Counted from the first letter of the stretch, positions 10,010 through 19,754 are shown. The stretch: 64,000 bases of DNA from Bacillus luti (GCF_001884105.1 NZ_MACI01000069.1:186001-250000); one strand, 5' to 3'. The notes: a model not told the origin generated them from the sequence alone. Translations and numbers: made by a program.

Positions 10010-10151
10010 AAAAATTAATGAGAAAAATGTTATTTCATTATCCCAAAATTCCCTTGAAGTACATGTTATAACCACCATGAGAGAAATGATGATTTTTTGT
10101 AGTTTGGAAAAGCGTATTGTAAAAATAAGTTAAACATTTATGGAGGAGTAT

Positions 10152-11129
10152 ATGAGCGAGCAAATTTATTATTGGTCTCCTATTAAGCATTGGAAGACGC
10201 TGCATAATGAAGTTTTGATAGGGGAAATGAGATTCACAGGTATTCTGTCTGAGTGGTTTCCTGATTTTTATTTTATGGCTCAAAAAGGTGTGAAAATTAG
10301 TGAACTAATAGAGCGCTTTTCGTTAGGAAATGTAGAAGAGACACAAAAAACCATAGAGCTTATGATAAAAAATCGTGTGTTAGTAAGTAACATATTACAC
10401 CCAAGAGAAGTATTTTCTTCACAAGAAAAAATTTTTCCAAATCCATATAGCGACCAAATTCGCTTTTCTAAAGAAGAGTTAGATAAGTATATTAGTGAAC
10501 AATTAAATCGCACGCACGTTACTGCACGGTCAACCGAAATTCAACTTGAAACAACAGATGAGCTACCCACTATAATCAAGAAACGTAGGTCTTGTCGTCA
10601 ATTTGATATGGAAAAACATATTAGTTTTTCGGAATTTTCCCAATTCACATCAACTCTAAAACAGGTTAGGGAAAAAAAAATATACTATCATTACGCAAGT
10701 GCAGGCGGGCTCTATCCCATTGATATCTTTGTTTATGTAAAACCAAAACGTATAGAGGGTATGAAAGCTGGGTTTTATTATTATAACCCATCAAAAAATA
10801 GTCTTGTGATTGTAAACAACATTGATCAAGTAATCAAAAGTGATCATGAGTTAATTAATCAGGATTTATTTACTCAATCTGCCTTCTCAGTTTATTTGGT
10901 TTATAATGCGAACGCTTCCATCCCGAAATACGGTTCAGATGGATATTTATTTGCTTGTATTGAGTCAGGCATTATCACTGCTACCTTAAATATGGTTGCT
11001 GAGACATTAAATTTAGGGGTTTGTTCAGTTGGTCATATGAAATTTGAAGAGATTCAGCAATTTTTATGTTTGGATAACCATCAAGTGTTTCTTCATGGGC
11101 TTGAAGTTGGTTTGAAAATTAACGAGTAG
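10152..11129 (+). CDS. SagB/ThcOx-type FMN-dependent oxidase (thiazoline dehydrogenase of the NRPS cluster)
   Basis: This 325-residue protein has an N-terminal helical, winged-helix-like part (about residues 1-125) and a C-terminal nitroreductase-fold domain of the SagB type. The domain begins IIKKRRSCRQF, carries YASAGGLYPIDIFVYV (the SagB SAGGLYP motif), and ends near TLNLGVCSVGHMKF. Such enzymes use FMN to oxidise thiazolines to thiazoles. Because the next gene is an NRPS with a Cy domain and a cysteine-specific A domain, the likely job is oxidation of its thiazoline, as BmdC does in bacillamide synthesis. The ATG at 10152 follows GGAGGA at 10142-10147; the upstream ATG at 10140 overlaps that site. 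Confidence 0.85.
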   Translation: MSEQIYYWSPIKHWKTLHNEVLIGEMRFTGILSEWFPDFYFMAQKGVKISELIERFSLGNVEETQKTIELMIKNRVLVSNILHPREVFSSQEKIFPNPYSDQIRFSKEELDKYISEQLNRTHVTARSTEIQLETTDELPTIIKKRRSCRQFDMEKHISFSEFSQFTSTLKQVREKKIYYHYASAGGLYPIDIFVYVKPKRIEGMKAGFYYYNPSKNSLVIVNNIDQVIKSDHELINQDLFTQSAFSVYLVYNANASIPKYGSDGYLFACIESGIITATLNMVAETLNLGVCSVGHMKFEEIQQFLCLDNHQVFLHGLEVGLKINE

Positions 11130-11161
11130 AAGAAATGAATATTAGGGGGATAAAGATAAAA

Positions 11162-14100
11162 ATGCACATTAAAGATCGAAGTTCGATTCATGAAAATAAA
11201 GAAGTAGAAGCGTTTTGGAAGGAGCAATTATCTTCCGAGGTTCTCGATTTTTCTGTATTTAATAGCGATTACCAACTAAATAAAGAAACACCTTGTGAGT
11301 ACGTTCAAGTCATAGTGAATGTAGAGCTTAGTAAAAGTATACAAAAAGTAAGTAAGTCTCAAGATTTATTATTATTTAGCTGGTTTCAAGCCGCTTTAAG
11401 GGTTTGTTTGGCACATTATACAGATCAAGAAAGAATTACTATTGGTATTCCTATAATTGAAAAGAATCTTGAACAAAGTGAGAATCTTAATAAATTGATT
11501 CCTTTAGGAAGTGAAATCCATCCGCATCACACCTTTAAACAATTAGTAAATGAGATTGAACAAACGACTTTATTCGGGTATGAAAATCAGGAGTATCCGC
11601 TCTCTGAATTATTAGTTAAACACAATTTAACTCCTTTTCAAATTGTTATCGGGATGGAAGGATTACATAATGAAAATTCGCTAGAAGAATACGCAGAGAA
11701 TAATTTAGCCCTATGGATACGGAGAAAATGGAATGAAATACATAATGAATTTGAAATTCAAATTTCTTGTAAGTCCCATTCATTCTCTTCTTTGCAACAG
11801 TTTGTAAATTCGTATTGTTATGTTTTAAAGCAAGTTTCACAAAACCCGAATTTGGCATTGAAAGATATTTGTATTATTGCAGAAGAAGAAAAAGAGTTGT
11901 TAGAAGGATTGAATACTTTTCAAACGGGCATAGACTTGTTTCAATCATTTCAAGATTTGTTTGAAGCGCAAGTATTAAAAACTCCAGATCAAATTGCTGT
12001 TGTTTGTAATGATCAATCTTTGACATATAGAGAATTGAATAAGAAAGCGAATCAATTGGCTTCTATTCTTCAAAGTAAAGGTGTTTCAAAAGAAAGTATT
12101 ATTGGCGTTATGGTAGATCGGTCATTAGAAATGATTATTGGTATGATGGGGATTTTAAAAGCAGGAGCAGCGTATTTACCAATCGACCCTAACTACCCAA
12201 CTGAACGAATTGAATATATGTTACAAGATAGTCAAGCAAAATGTTTACTTAGTAAGCGAACAGGGGAAGTATTGCCACAATTTACGGGTGAAGTACTGTA
12301 TCTTGATAAAGAATATCTTTTCCAAGGTGAAGAAAGTAATTTATTACGAGAACATAATCCTAATGATTTGGCTTATGTTATTTACACATCAGGATCGACA
12401 GGAAATCCAAAAGGGGTAATGATAGAACAAAAATCTCTAGTTCATTTTTTAAATGTAATGAGAGAAAAAGTAAAGGATAATCAATCCTTCTTGTTTCTTG
12501 CTAGTGTATCTTTTGATATTTCCTTGTTAGAAATATGTCTTCCTTTAACGCAAGGTTCAAAAGTAATAATTGCTACAGAGGACCAGTTTGCAACAAAAGA
12601 ATTGGCTCATTTGGTCAAAAAACATAAGGTGGATTTATGGGAATCAACGCCATCGCGAATGGAAGTGATTTTGAGTGATCCAGAAGGGGCAAATTTTCTA
12701 AAAGATTTAAAATCTATTTTATTAGCAGGAGAAGCATTTTCCATTGATTTGGTTGAAAAAATTCGTTGTATCAGTGAAGCGACAATTTTAAATATTTATG
12801 GTCCCACAGAAACAACCATTTGCGCAACAGTAAAAGACTTGAGCACTTCCAAAGAAGTTACGATTGGCAAACCTAATCCGAATTATCATTCCTATATATT
12901 GAATAAGTATGGCCAATTAAAACCATTTGGAATTCCCGGTGAACTCTGCATTGCTGGCGTAGCGGTAGCACGAGGGTATCTTGGTAAAAATAAACTGACA
13001 GATGAAAAGTTTGTACCGAGTCCTTTTACGGCAGGAGAAATGATGTATCATACAGGTGATCTCGTTCGTTGGTTGCCTAATGGAGAACTTGAATATTTAG
13101 GTCGAATGGATCATCAAGTAAAAATTCGGGGGTATCGGATTGAATTAAGAGAAATCGAAACTCAATTAAGGGAATACCCAGAAGTAAATCAAGCTATCGT
13201 TGTTGATCAAGTGTATGGAAATAGGAAATTATTAGCTGCTTACTATGTATCGGATAACAAGGTGTCTTTTGGTGAAATCAGAAAATATTTAAGTGATAAA
13301 TTACCTGAGTTTATGATTCCTGAAAAAATGATTCAGGTAGAAGAGATTCCATTGAATCCAAATGGAAAAGTGGATAGAAAAAGGTTATTGGATATAACAC
13401 AAACGAATTATGTATCAATTCCATACGTTGCCCCGCGCAATGAAATTGAACAAAAATTAGTGCGTGCATGGGAAAAAGTTATGGAGATTGAGGGAATCGG
13501 TATTCATGATAATTTTTTTGCATTAAAAGGAGAATCCATTAAAGCACTTCAGGTAATTAATTTATTAAGAAAAGACTGCTTAAAAATAAGTACAACAGAT
13601 TTTTTTAAGCACCCTACAATCGCTCAACTGAGTTCTTGTGTAAAGTTAGAGCATAAAGAGGAAAATTTTGAAAGTAGACCAACTCATGTTAAAGATTTGT
13701 CTAAGCCATTTTCCTTAACAGAAGTTCAGACAGCGTATATGTTAGGACGGAATTCACAGTTTGAATTAAGTGGTATTTCACCTCAAACATATTTTGAATA
13801 TGAAACAGTATTGGATATCAATCGTCTTTCAAAAAGTTTTCAAAAGGTAATTCATCGTCATCCAATGTTGCGAGCTGTAATTTTACCAGAGGGAAAACAG
13901 CAAATATTACAAAGCGTTCCTGATTACGAGATTGAAATAGTGAGTCTCATAGATTTAGATAATAGGAATCAAAATGCTCGCTTACAAGAAGAGCGTTCTC
14001 GAATGACTAACCATGTATTCCCTTTGGGGCAATGGCCATTGTTTGAATTAAAAGCCTTTCTTTTAAAAGAAGACACGTATTTATTATGTTTTCGATACGA

Positions 14101-17100
14101 TGCTTTATTAATGGACGGAGCAAGCATGAACATTGTTGGACAGGATTTGTTGCATTATTATTATAAACCAAATCAAAAATTAGAATCTCTATCTTTTGAT
14201 TTTCAAGATTACATGTTTATCTATGATGAAATGGAACAAAGCGAAGAATATAAAACAGCAAAAGATTATTGGACAAGTAAGCTTCCTGACTTTCCGTTTG
14301 CACCTTCTTTGCTGTTAAAAAAGGATCCAGCAGAAATTGCTACTCCTAAATTCCAATCACTTACTAAGATCCTGGACAATGAAAAATGGACAAAGCTACG
14401 AAAGTTAGCACAAGAGAAAGAGGTAACTCCTTCCGCTCTACTTTGTACAATATATAGTGATGTATTGGCATATTGGAGTAATCAACGTAAATTGGCAATT
14501 AATTTGACTGTATTTAACCGTTATCCTGTTCATGATGAAGTAGAGCAGATTGTGGGAGATTTCACATCGCTTATTTTGTTGGATGTTGATGTAAAACCAG
14601 AGCAAACTTTCTTTACTAGAGTAAAAGAAACGCAATCTACTTTATTAGATGGCCTTGAACATCGTCATTACGATGGAGTTAACTTTATTCGAGATTTTAC
14701 TCGATATCACCAAATGACGCCAAAAGCAGTTATGCCAATCGTTTTCACCTCGATGTTAGCAGGTGCAGGTGCTTTCTCTTGGGAACAACTTGGTTCTCTT
14801 CGCTATATTCATGCTCGAACTCCACAAGTGTATTTGGATAATGTAGTAATTGAAAAAAATGGAGAGTTATTAATTAGCTGGAACTATGTTGAAGAGTTGT
14901 TTGATGTTGATGTGATAGAAGCAATGTTTTCCCAATTTGTTGACTTATTGGAACAATTGGTGAAACAAAGCGATGTAACATCTTTGCAGATGAAAGGATC
15001 GGATCAAACTTTAATTGAGCAATACAATGAAACAACAGAAAAAATACCTTCAACTACTCTGTATCAATTATTTACAGACCAAGTAAAACGTACACCAGAT
15101 GAAGTAGCAGTGGTATTTGAACAAGAATGGTTAACATACTCGGAACTTCATAAACGCTCCAATCAAATTGCCCACTTCTTAAAAGAGCAAGGCATTGGTC
15201 TAGGTGACAAAGTGGGTCTGTTAGCAAAAAGGCGAGTTGACACAATTGTTAATATGCTAGGTATTTTAAAAGCAGGTGCCGCTTATGTTCCGATTGATCC
15301 CGATCATCCTTTAGATCGTCAAACATATATTTTAAAAAATAGCTCATGCAAACTTTTATTAGAACCTAGTCTTTATGAAGAAAATCATTTGTCATTTTAT
15401 ACAACAGAAGATATGCCCGCTATTGCTGGTCCAGAAGATATTGCCTATATTATATACACTTCAGGAAGTACAGGGAAACCAAAAGGAGTAATTATTACTC
15501 ACCAAGCGGTTACAAATACTATTCAAGACATAAATCAAAAATATGAGGTAAATGAAGATGATCGTATTATTGGTATCTCTTCCATGTGTTTTGACCTATC
15601 TGTATACGATATTTTCGGAACTTTAAGCACAGGTGCAATGTTGGTAATGATCCGTGATCCAAGAAACATGCAAGAATTAATCCGTACCGTCGAGCGTAGA
15701 GGGATTACAATTTGGAATACAGTGCCTGCAATCATGGATTTGGCATTGGATCAAGTAGGTTCTCATTTTGAGCATTCTTCTTTGCGTTTAGTTTTACATA
15801 GTGGAGATTGGATTCCACTTTCTTTACCAGAAAAAATAAAACGACATTTTCCGATTGCAGAAGTAGTTTCACTAGGAGGAGCAACAGAAGCATCGATTTG
15901 GTCAATTTATTATCCGGTCAAACAGGTGGAATCACATTGGAATAGTATTCCATACGGGATGCCCTTGGCAAATCAAACGTATTATGTGTTGAACTATGAA
16001 AAGAAAATGTGCCCTGTTGGTGTAATTGGGGATTTATATATCGGGGGAGTGGGCCTTGCTAAAGGATATTTAAATGATGAAAAGAAAACAAATGAAGCGT
16101 TTGTGTCACATCCTGATTTTGGTCTTATATACAAAACAGGAGATTGTGGAAAAATGCATTCTGAGGGATATATTGAATTTTTAGGCCGCCAAGATTACCA
16201 AGTGAAAATTCAAGGATATCGAGTAGAGTTAGAAGAAATCTCTCATTGTCTTCTAACTTATAAACAAGTCGAACATGCTGTCGTAATTGATCAAACAGAT
16301 GAGAACGGAATAAAATTTTTAGTTGCATATGTGGTAACTGAGCAAAATATTAGTACAACAGAACTACGAAAGCATTTGCGAGATCACTTGCCAGGTTACA
16401 TGATTCCTTCTTATTTTGTTTATTTGGACCAATTACCCCTGACTCCAAACGGGAAATTAGATAGAAAAGCGCTCCCTACTCCAGAGAAACAAAAAAATGA
16501 AGTATTTATTGCTCCAAAAAATGAAATGGAAAAAATATTAACTAGTATTTGGAAAGAAGTACTCAAAATAGATCAAGTTGGAGTAAATGATCATTTCTTC
16601 GCCTTAGGTGGAGATTCGATAAAAGCGATTCAAGTGTCCGTCAGACTGTATAGACAAGGATTTGAGCTTGAACCAAAAAATCTATTTTCATTTCCTATAT
16701 TAAGGGACATGGTTCAATTCGTTAAAAAGCTAGACCATTTTTCAAGTTCGCAAACAAATGATGTAAACATAATGAACGATAATAAAGCTACATTACTAAA
16801 TGTTAAAGATAAACAACTTAATCAACATACACTTACCAAAATACAAGAAAAAATGCCGGATATAAAAATAGAACGTATTTACCCGTTAGCACCTTTCCAA
16901 GAAGTTATTTATGAACATGCTACGAATGAACCTGATACAAATGCATATTTTGAACAAACAATTTGGGCACTTGAAGGGGAGCTGGATATTAAACTCTTTA
17001 TTCAGTGTTTCCAACAATTAGTTGATCGTCATGCTTCTTTAAGAACAATAATTGTACAAGATGAACAAGCACAACCTTGGCAAGCTGTTCTATATGATGT

Positions 17101-18172
17101 TCAAATAATTTCAGAGATAAAAAACTTGATTGAGATGACGAAACAAGAACAGCAAGAATTCCTAAAACAGTGGATGAATGAAAATTTAAGTCGAGGATTC
17201 AAAAATGATGAACTTATGACACGTCTCTGTATATTCCAACTAGGTAATAACGAGCATAAGATAGTTTGGAGTTCCCATCATCTATTATGTGATGGTTGGA
17301 GCGTCAGCATTTTGATAGACGAATTATTCCAGCTCTATGAAACAATAAATGCGGGCACTACGGCGGGGTTACCTATGGTAAAACCTTTTGAGACATTCAT
17401 AGATTGGACTGTAGCACAAGATCATGAGAAAGCACGTCATTTTTGGCGGGATTATTTATCAGGATACAATCGAAAAATTAGTATTCCTAAAAAGAAAGTA
17501 CCAACTCAAAGTGAAGAATTAAACTTCACATTTATGGACTTAACATTAGATAAGGATTTGACTAGTCAGTTACAGACGTTTGTAACTAAAAATAATATAA
17601 CTATGAATACGGCATTACTAGCTGTATGGGGAATATTGCTTGGCAAATATAATGGAACGAGAGAAGTAGTATTACCTAATCTCGTATCAATTAGACCTCC
17701 TGAAGTAGAAGGAATTGAAAATATGTTCGGTCTGTTCACAAATGTTTTGCCTATCCGACTAGCATGGACAGAAACGCAATCTTTTGTGGACCTCCTGCAA
17801 AAAGCACAACTAGAAACATTGAAATGTAATGAGTATGCATACTATTCATTTGTTGATATACAAAAGCAAAGTGAATTAAAAGCTGAGTTGACTGACCATC
17901 TTTGGGTTTTTGAAAACTATCCAACTAATCCAGCAATCTTTTCTTCAAATGAAAACAGACATTTTGCCATCACAGATTACGAAGTTGTTGATGAGCCGCA
18001 TGTAAAGTATGGAATTATGTGCTTCCCTGAAGAAAAACTTACAATAAAGTTTGGATATGATCAAACCGTATATGAAGCGGAGAAAATACAGGAAATATTA
18101 AATCACATCCATCGGTTAATCAACATGATTCTTCAAAATCCAATACAGGCAATCGGTGATTACAAATTATAA
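11162..18172 (+). CDS. Nonribosomal peptide synthetase, [half C]-A-PCP-Cy-A-PCP-C, bacillamide synthetase-like
   Basis: This is a 2336-residue assembly line. Domains in order: a C-terminal half of a condensation domain (about 11-240, no HHxxxDG); A1 (261-745); PCP1 (Ser792 in LKGESI); heterocyclisation domain Cy (846-1281) with its DxxxxDxxS motif at Asp980, Asp985 and Ser988; A2 (1296-1771); PCP2 (Ser1819 in LGGDSI); and a full C domain (1896-2336) with HHLLCDG at 2039-2045. Reading the ten specificity positions, A2 gives D-L-Y-N-L-S-L-I-W-K, the cysteine code. A1 gives D-I-L-E-L-A-I-I-C-K, which I do not recognise. There is no thioesterase or reductase; the chain ends with C, which fits release onto a free amine. 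The ATG at 11162 follows AGGGGG; an ATG at 11135, five bases after the oxidase stop, is an alternative start. Confidence 0.9.
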   Translation: MHIKDRSSIHENKEVEAFWKEQLSSEVLDFSVFNSDYQLNKETPCEYVQVIVNVELSKSIQKVSKSQDLLLFSWFQAALRVCLAHYTDQERITIGIPIIEKNLEQSENLNKLIPLGSEIHPHHTFKQLVNEIEQTTLFGYENQEYPLSELLVKHNLTPFQIVIGMEGLHNENSLEEYAENNLALWIRRKWNEIHNEFEIQISCKSHSFSSLQQFVNSYCYVLKQVSQNPNLALKDICIIAEEEKELLEGLNTFQTGIDLFQSFQDLFEAQVLKTPDQIAVVCNDQSLTYRELNKKANQLASILQSKGVSKESIIGVMVDRSLEMIIGMMGILKAGAAYLPIDPNYPTERIEYMLQDSQAKCLLSKRTGEVLPQFTGEVLYLDKEYLFQGEESNLLREHNPNDLAYVIYTSGSTGNPKGVMIEQKSLVHFLNVMREKVKDNQSFLFLASVSFDISLLEICLPLTQGSKVIIATEDQFATKELAHLVKKHKVDLWESTPSRMEVILSDPEGANFLKDLKSILLAGEAFSIDLVEKIRCISEATILNIYGPTETTICATVKDLSTSKEVTIGKPNPNYHSYILNKYGQLKPFGIPGELCIAGVAVARGYLGKNKLTDEKFVPSPFTAGEMMYHTGDLVRWLPNGELEYLGRMDHQVKIRGYRIELREIETQLREYPEVNQAIVVDQVYGNRKLLAAYYVSDNKVSFGEIRKYLSDKLPEFMIPEKMIQVEEIPLNPNGKVDRKRLLDITQTNYVSIPYVAPRNEIEQKLVRAWEKVMEIEGIGIHDNFFALKGESIKALQVINLLRKDCLKISTTDFFKHPTIAQLSSCVKLEHKEENFESRPTHVKDLSKPFSLTEVQTAYMLGRNSQFELSGISPQTYFEYETVLDINRLSKSFQKVIHRHPMLRAVILPEGKQQILQSVPDYEIEIVSLIDLDNRNQNARLQEERSRMTNHVFPLGQWPLFELKAFLLKEDTYLLCFRYDALLMDGASMNIVGQDLLHYYYKPNQKLESLSFDFQDYMFIYDEMEQSEEYKTAKDYWTSKLPDFPFAPSLLLKKDPAEIATPKFQSLTKILDNEKWTKLRKLAQEKEVTPSALLCTIYSDVLAYWSNQRKLAINLTVFNRYPVHDEVEQIVGDFTSLILLDVDVKPEQTFFTRVKETQSTLLDGLEHRHYDGVNFIRDFTRYHQMTPKAVMPIVFTSMLAGAGAFSWEQLGSLRYIHARTPQVYLDNVVIEKNGELLISWNYVEELFDVDVIEAMFSQFVDLLEQLVKQSDVTSLQMKGSDQTLIEQYNETTEKIPSTTLYQLFTDQVKRTPDEVAVVFEQEWLTYSELHKRSNQIAHFLKEQGIGLGDKVGLLAKRRVDTIVNMLGILKAGAAYVPIDPDHPLDRQTYILKNSSCKLLLEPSLYEENHLSFYTTEDMPAIAGPEDIAYIIYTSGSTGKPKGVIITHQAVTNTIQDINQKYEVNEDDRIIGISSMCFDLSVYDIFGTLSTGAMLVMIRDPRNMQELIRTVERRGITIWNTVPAIMDLALDQVGSHFEHSSLRLVLHSGDWIPLSLPEKIKRHFPIAEVVSLGGATEASIWSIYYPVKQVESHWNSIPYGMPLANQTYYVLNYEKKMCPVGVIGDLYIGGVGLAKGYLNDEKKTNEAFVSHPDFGLIYKTGDCGKMHSEGYIEFLGRQDYQVKIQGYRVELEEISHCLLTYKQVEHAVVIDQTDENGIKFLVAYVVTEQNISTTELRKHLRDHLPGYMIPSYFVYLDQLPLTPNGKLDRKALPTPEKQKNEVFIAPKNEMEKILTSIWKEVLKIDQVGVNDHFFALGGDSIKAIQVSVRLYRQGFELEPKNLFSFPILRDMVQFVKKLDHFSSSQTNDVNIMNDNKATLLNVKDKQLNQHTLTKIQEKMPDIKIERIYPLAPFQEVIYEHATNEPDTNAYFEQTIWALEGELDIKLFIQCFQQLVDRHASLRTIIVQDEQAQPWQAVLYDVQIISEIKNLIEMTKQEQQEFLKQWMNENLSRGFKNDELMTRLCIFQLGNNEHKIVWSSHHLLCDGWSVSILIDELFQLYETINAGTTAGLPMVKPFETFIDWTVAQDHEKARHFWRDYLSGYNRKISIPKKKVPTQSEELNFTFMDLTLDKDLTSQLQTFVTKNNITMNTALLAVWGILLGKYNGTREVVLPNLVSIRPPEVEGIENMFGLFTNVLPIRLAWTETQSFVDLLQKAQLETLKCNEYAYYSFVDIQKQSELKAELTDHLWVFENYPTNPAIFSSNENRHFAITDYEVVDEPHVKYGIMCFPEEKLTIKFGYDQTVYEAEKIQEILNHIHRLINMILQNPIQAIGDYKL

Positions 18173-18178
18173 AAAGTG

Positions 18179-18207
18179 AAAAGGCGAGCAAGAACTCGCC
18201 TTTTTAA
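18179..18207 (+). terminator. Terminator-like hairpin between NRPS and decarboxylase
   Basis: AAAAGGCGAG (18179-18188) pairs perfectly with CTCGCCTTTT (18195-18204) around a 6-base loop, followed by T and A residues. It sits in the 55-base gap between two genes expected to be cotranscribed, so it may act as a partial terminator that lowers decarboxylase mRNA, or as a stability hairpin. Confidence 0.8.
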
Positions 18208-18227
18208 ATAGAATAGGAGTAAACCAA

Positions 18228-19682
18228 ATGACAAAAAACTTGCAGTTATCAGCCGAAGAGATGCGTCAGTTAGGATATCAAGCGGTTGACTTGATTGTTG
18301 ATCATATGAATCATTTAAAAAGTAAACCAGTTTCGGAAACAATTGATAGTAATATTTTTAGAGACAAGCTAATTGAAACGATTCCGGAAAACGGATCTAA
18401 TCCAAAAGAATTACTTCATTTTCTTAATAACAATGTGTTTAATCAAATTACTCATGTGGATCATCCTCATTTTATGGCTTTTGTGCCAGGTCCTAATAAT
18501 TATGTTGGTGTATTAGCAGATTTTTTAGCAAGTGGGTTTAATGTATTTCCTACAGCTTGGATAGTAGGTGCAGGTGCTGAACAAATTGAATTAACGACAA
18601 TTAACTGGTTAAAATCAATGCTAGGATTTCCTGATTCAGCTGAAGGACTATTTGTCAGTGGCGGTTCCATGGCTAATTTGACTGCACTTACTGTAGCGAG
18701 ACAGGTCAAGTTGAATAATGACATAGAAAATGCGATTGTTTATTTTTCTAACCAAACTCATTTTTCTGTAGATCGAGCACTTAAAGTATTAGGTTTTAAA
18801 CAGCATCAAATTTGCCGAATTGAGACAGATGAAGATTTAAAAATTTCAGTTAGTACTTTAAGAAAGCAAATAAAAGAAGATCGATTAAAAGGGAAAAAAC
18901 CATTCTGTGTTATTGCTAATGCAGGGACAACGAATTGCGGAGCGGTGGACTCCCTCGATGAATTGGCTGATCTATGTGGTGATGAAGATATATGGCTACA
19001 CGCGGATGGGGCTTATGGGGCTGCAGCAATTCTTAGCGAAAAAGGAAGAGGGTTGTTAAGTGGAATTCATCGTGCCGATTCTTTAACGTTAGACCCGCAC
19101 AAATGGCTTTTTCAGCCTTATGATGTTGGTTGTGTACTCATTCGAAATAGCCAATATTTAAGTAAAACATTCCGTATGATTCCAGAGTATATTAAGGATA
19201 CGGAAACTAATATAGAAGAAAAGGTGAATTTTGGGGAGCGTGGAATTGAACTTTCTCGTAGATTTAGGGCATTAAAGGTATGGCTTTCTTTTAAAGTATT
19301 TGGAGTCACAGCTTTTCGCGAGGCAATTGATCATGGCATTATGTTGGCTGAACAAGTTGAAGAGTTTTTAAGGAAAGAAAAAGATTGGGAAGTGGTAACA
19401 CCTGCACAGTTAGGAATTGTTACTTTTCGTTATATTCCATGTGAGCTAACATCTACAGATACAATTCATGAAATAAACAAAAAATTGGTGGAAGAAATTA
19501 ATCAGAGAGGATTTGCTATGCTAAGTACGACTAAATTAAAAGAAAAAGTAGTAATTCGACTTTGCTCTATCAACCCAAGGACAACAAAAGAAGAAATACT
19601 TCAAATCATGATGAACATAAAAGCATTAGCAGAGGAAATAAACAAATCGCCTAAACATCTTATATCTGTTTCTCAACCTTGA
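18228..19682 (+). CDS. PLP-dependent aromatic-L-amino-acid decarboxylase family protein
   Basis: This 484-residue group II decarboxylase probably makes an arylalkylamine (tryptamine, phenethylamine or tyramine) from the amino acid. Family marks are the N-terminal LGYQAVDLIVDHM, the HPHFMAFVPG loop, SGGSMANLTAL (phosphate binding), HADGAYGAAA (the Asp that pairs with the pyridine nitrogen), and LDPHKWLFQPYDVGC, whose Lys forms the PLP Schiff base. Length is normal for the family. The gene follows the NRPS by 55 bases with its own AGGAG site. The match to BmdA of bacillamide clusters suggests it supplies the amine that releases the NRPS product. The exact substrate is not determined by sequence alone. 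Confidence 0.88.
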   Translation: MTKNLQLSAEEMRQLGYQAVDLIVDHMNHLKSKPVSETIDSNIFRDKLIETIPENGSNPKELLHFLNNNVFNQITHVDHPHFMAFVPGPNNYVGVLADFLASGFNVFPTAWIVGAGAEQIELTTINWLKSMLGFPDSAEGLFVSGGSMANLTALTVARQVKLNNDIENAIVYFSNQTHFSVDRALKVLGFKQHQICRIETDEDLKISVSTLRKQIKEDRLKGKKPFCVIANAGTTNCGAVDSLDELADLCGDEDIWLHADGAYGAAAILSEKGRGLLSGIHRADSLTLDPHKWLFQPYDVGCVLIRNSQYLSKTFRMIPEYIKDTETNIEEKVNFGERGIELSRRFRALKVWLSFKVFGVTAFREAIDHGIMLAEQVEEFLRKEKDWEVVTPAQLGIVTFRYIPCELTSTDTIHEINKKLVEEINQRGFAMLSTTKLKEKVVIRLCSINPRTTKEEILQIMMNIKALAEEINKSPKHLISVSQP

Positions 19683-19706
19683 TATATTAGGTGAATTTTA
19701 CATATT

Positions 19707-19740
19707 AATAGCCGATTTTAAATGAGAATCGGCTATTATA
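19707..19740 (+). terminator. Terminator at the end of the NRPS cluster
   Basis: AATAGCCGATT (19707-19717) pairs perfectly with AATCGGCTATT (19727-19737) and runs into A/T. It lies 25 bases after the decarboxylase stop. Confidence 0.8.
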
Positions 19741-19754
19741 TTTAAATGATAAAT

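Larger units (their letters stand above)
9298..10151. other. Long intergenic region upstream of the NRPS cluster
   Basis: This 854-base, strongly AT-rich region has no intact gene of normal size. It contains a ribosome-site-like AGGAGGAG at 9480 followed by a TTG and only 12 codons, a possible decayed frame near 9570-9630 (VQVVLIPTNRLKI), a perfect 19-bp hairpin at 9646-9689, and an 11-codon mini-ORF at 9974-10009. The cluster promoter must lie here, but I could not assign -35 and -10 boxes with confidence. Confidence 0.5.
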
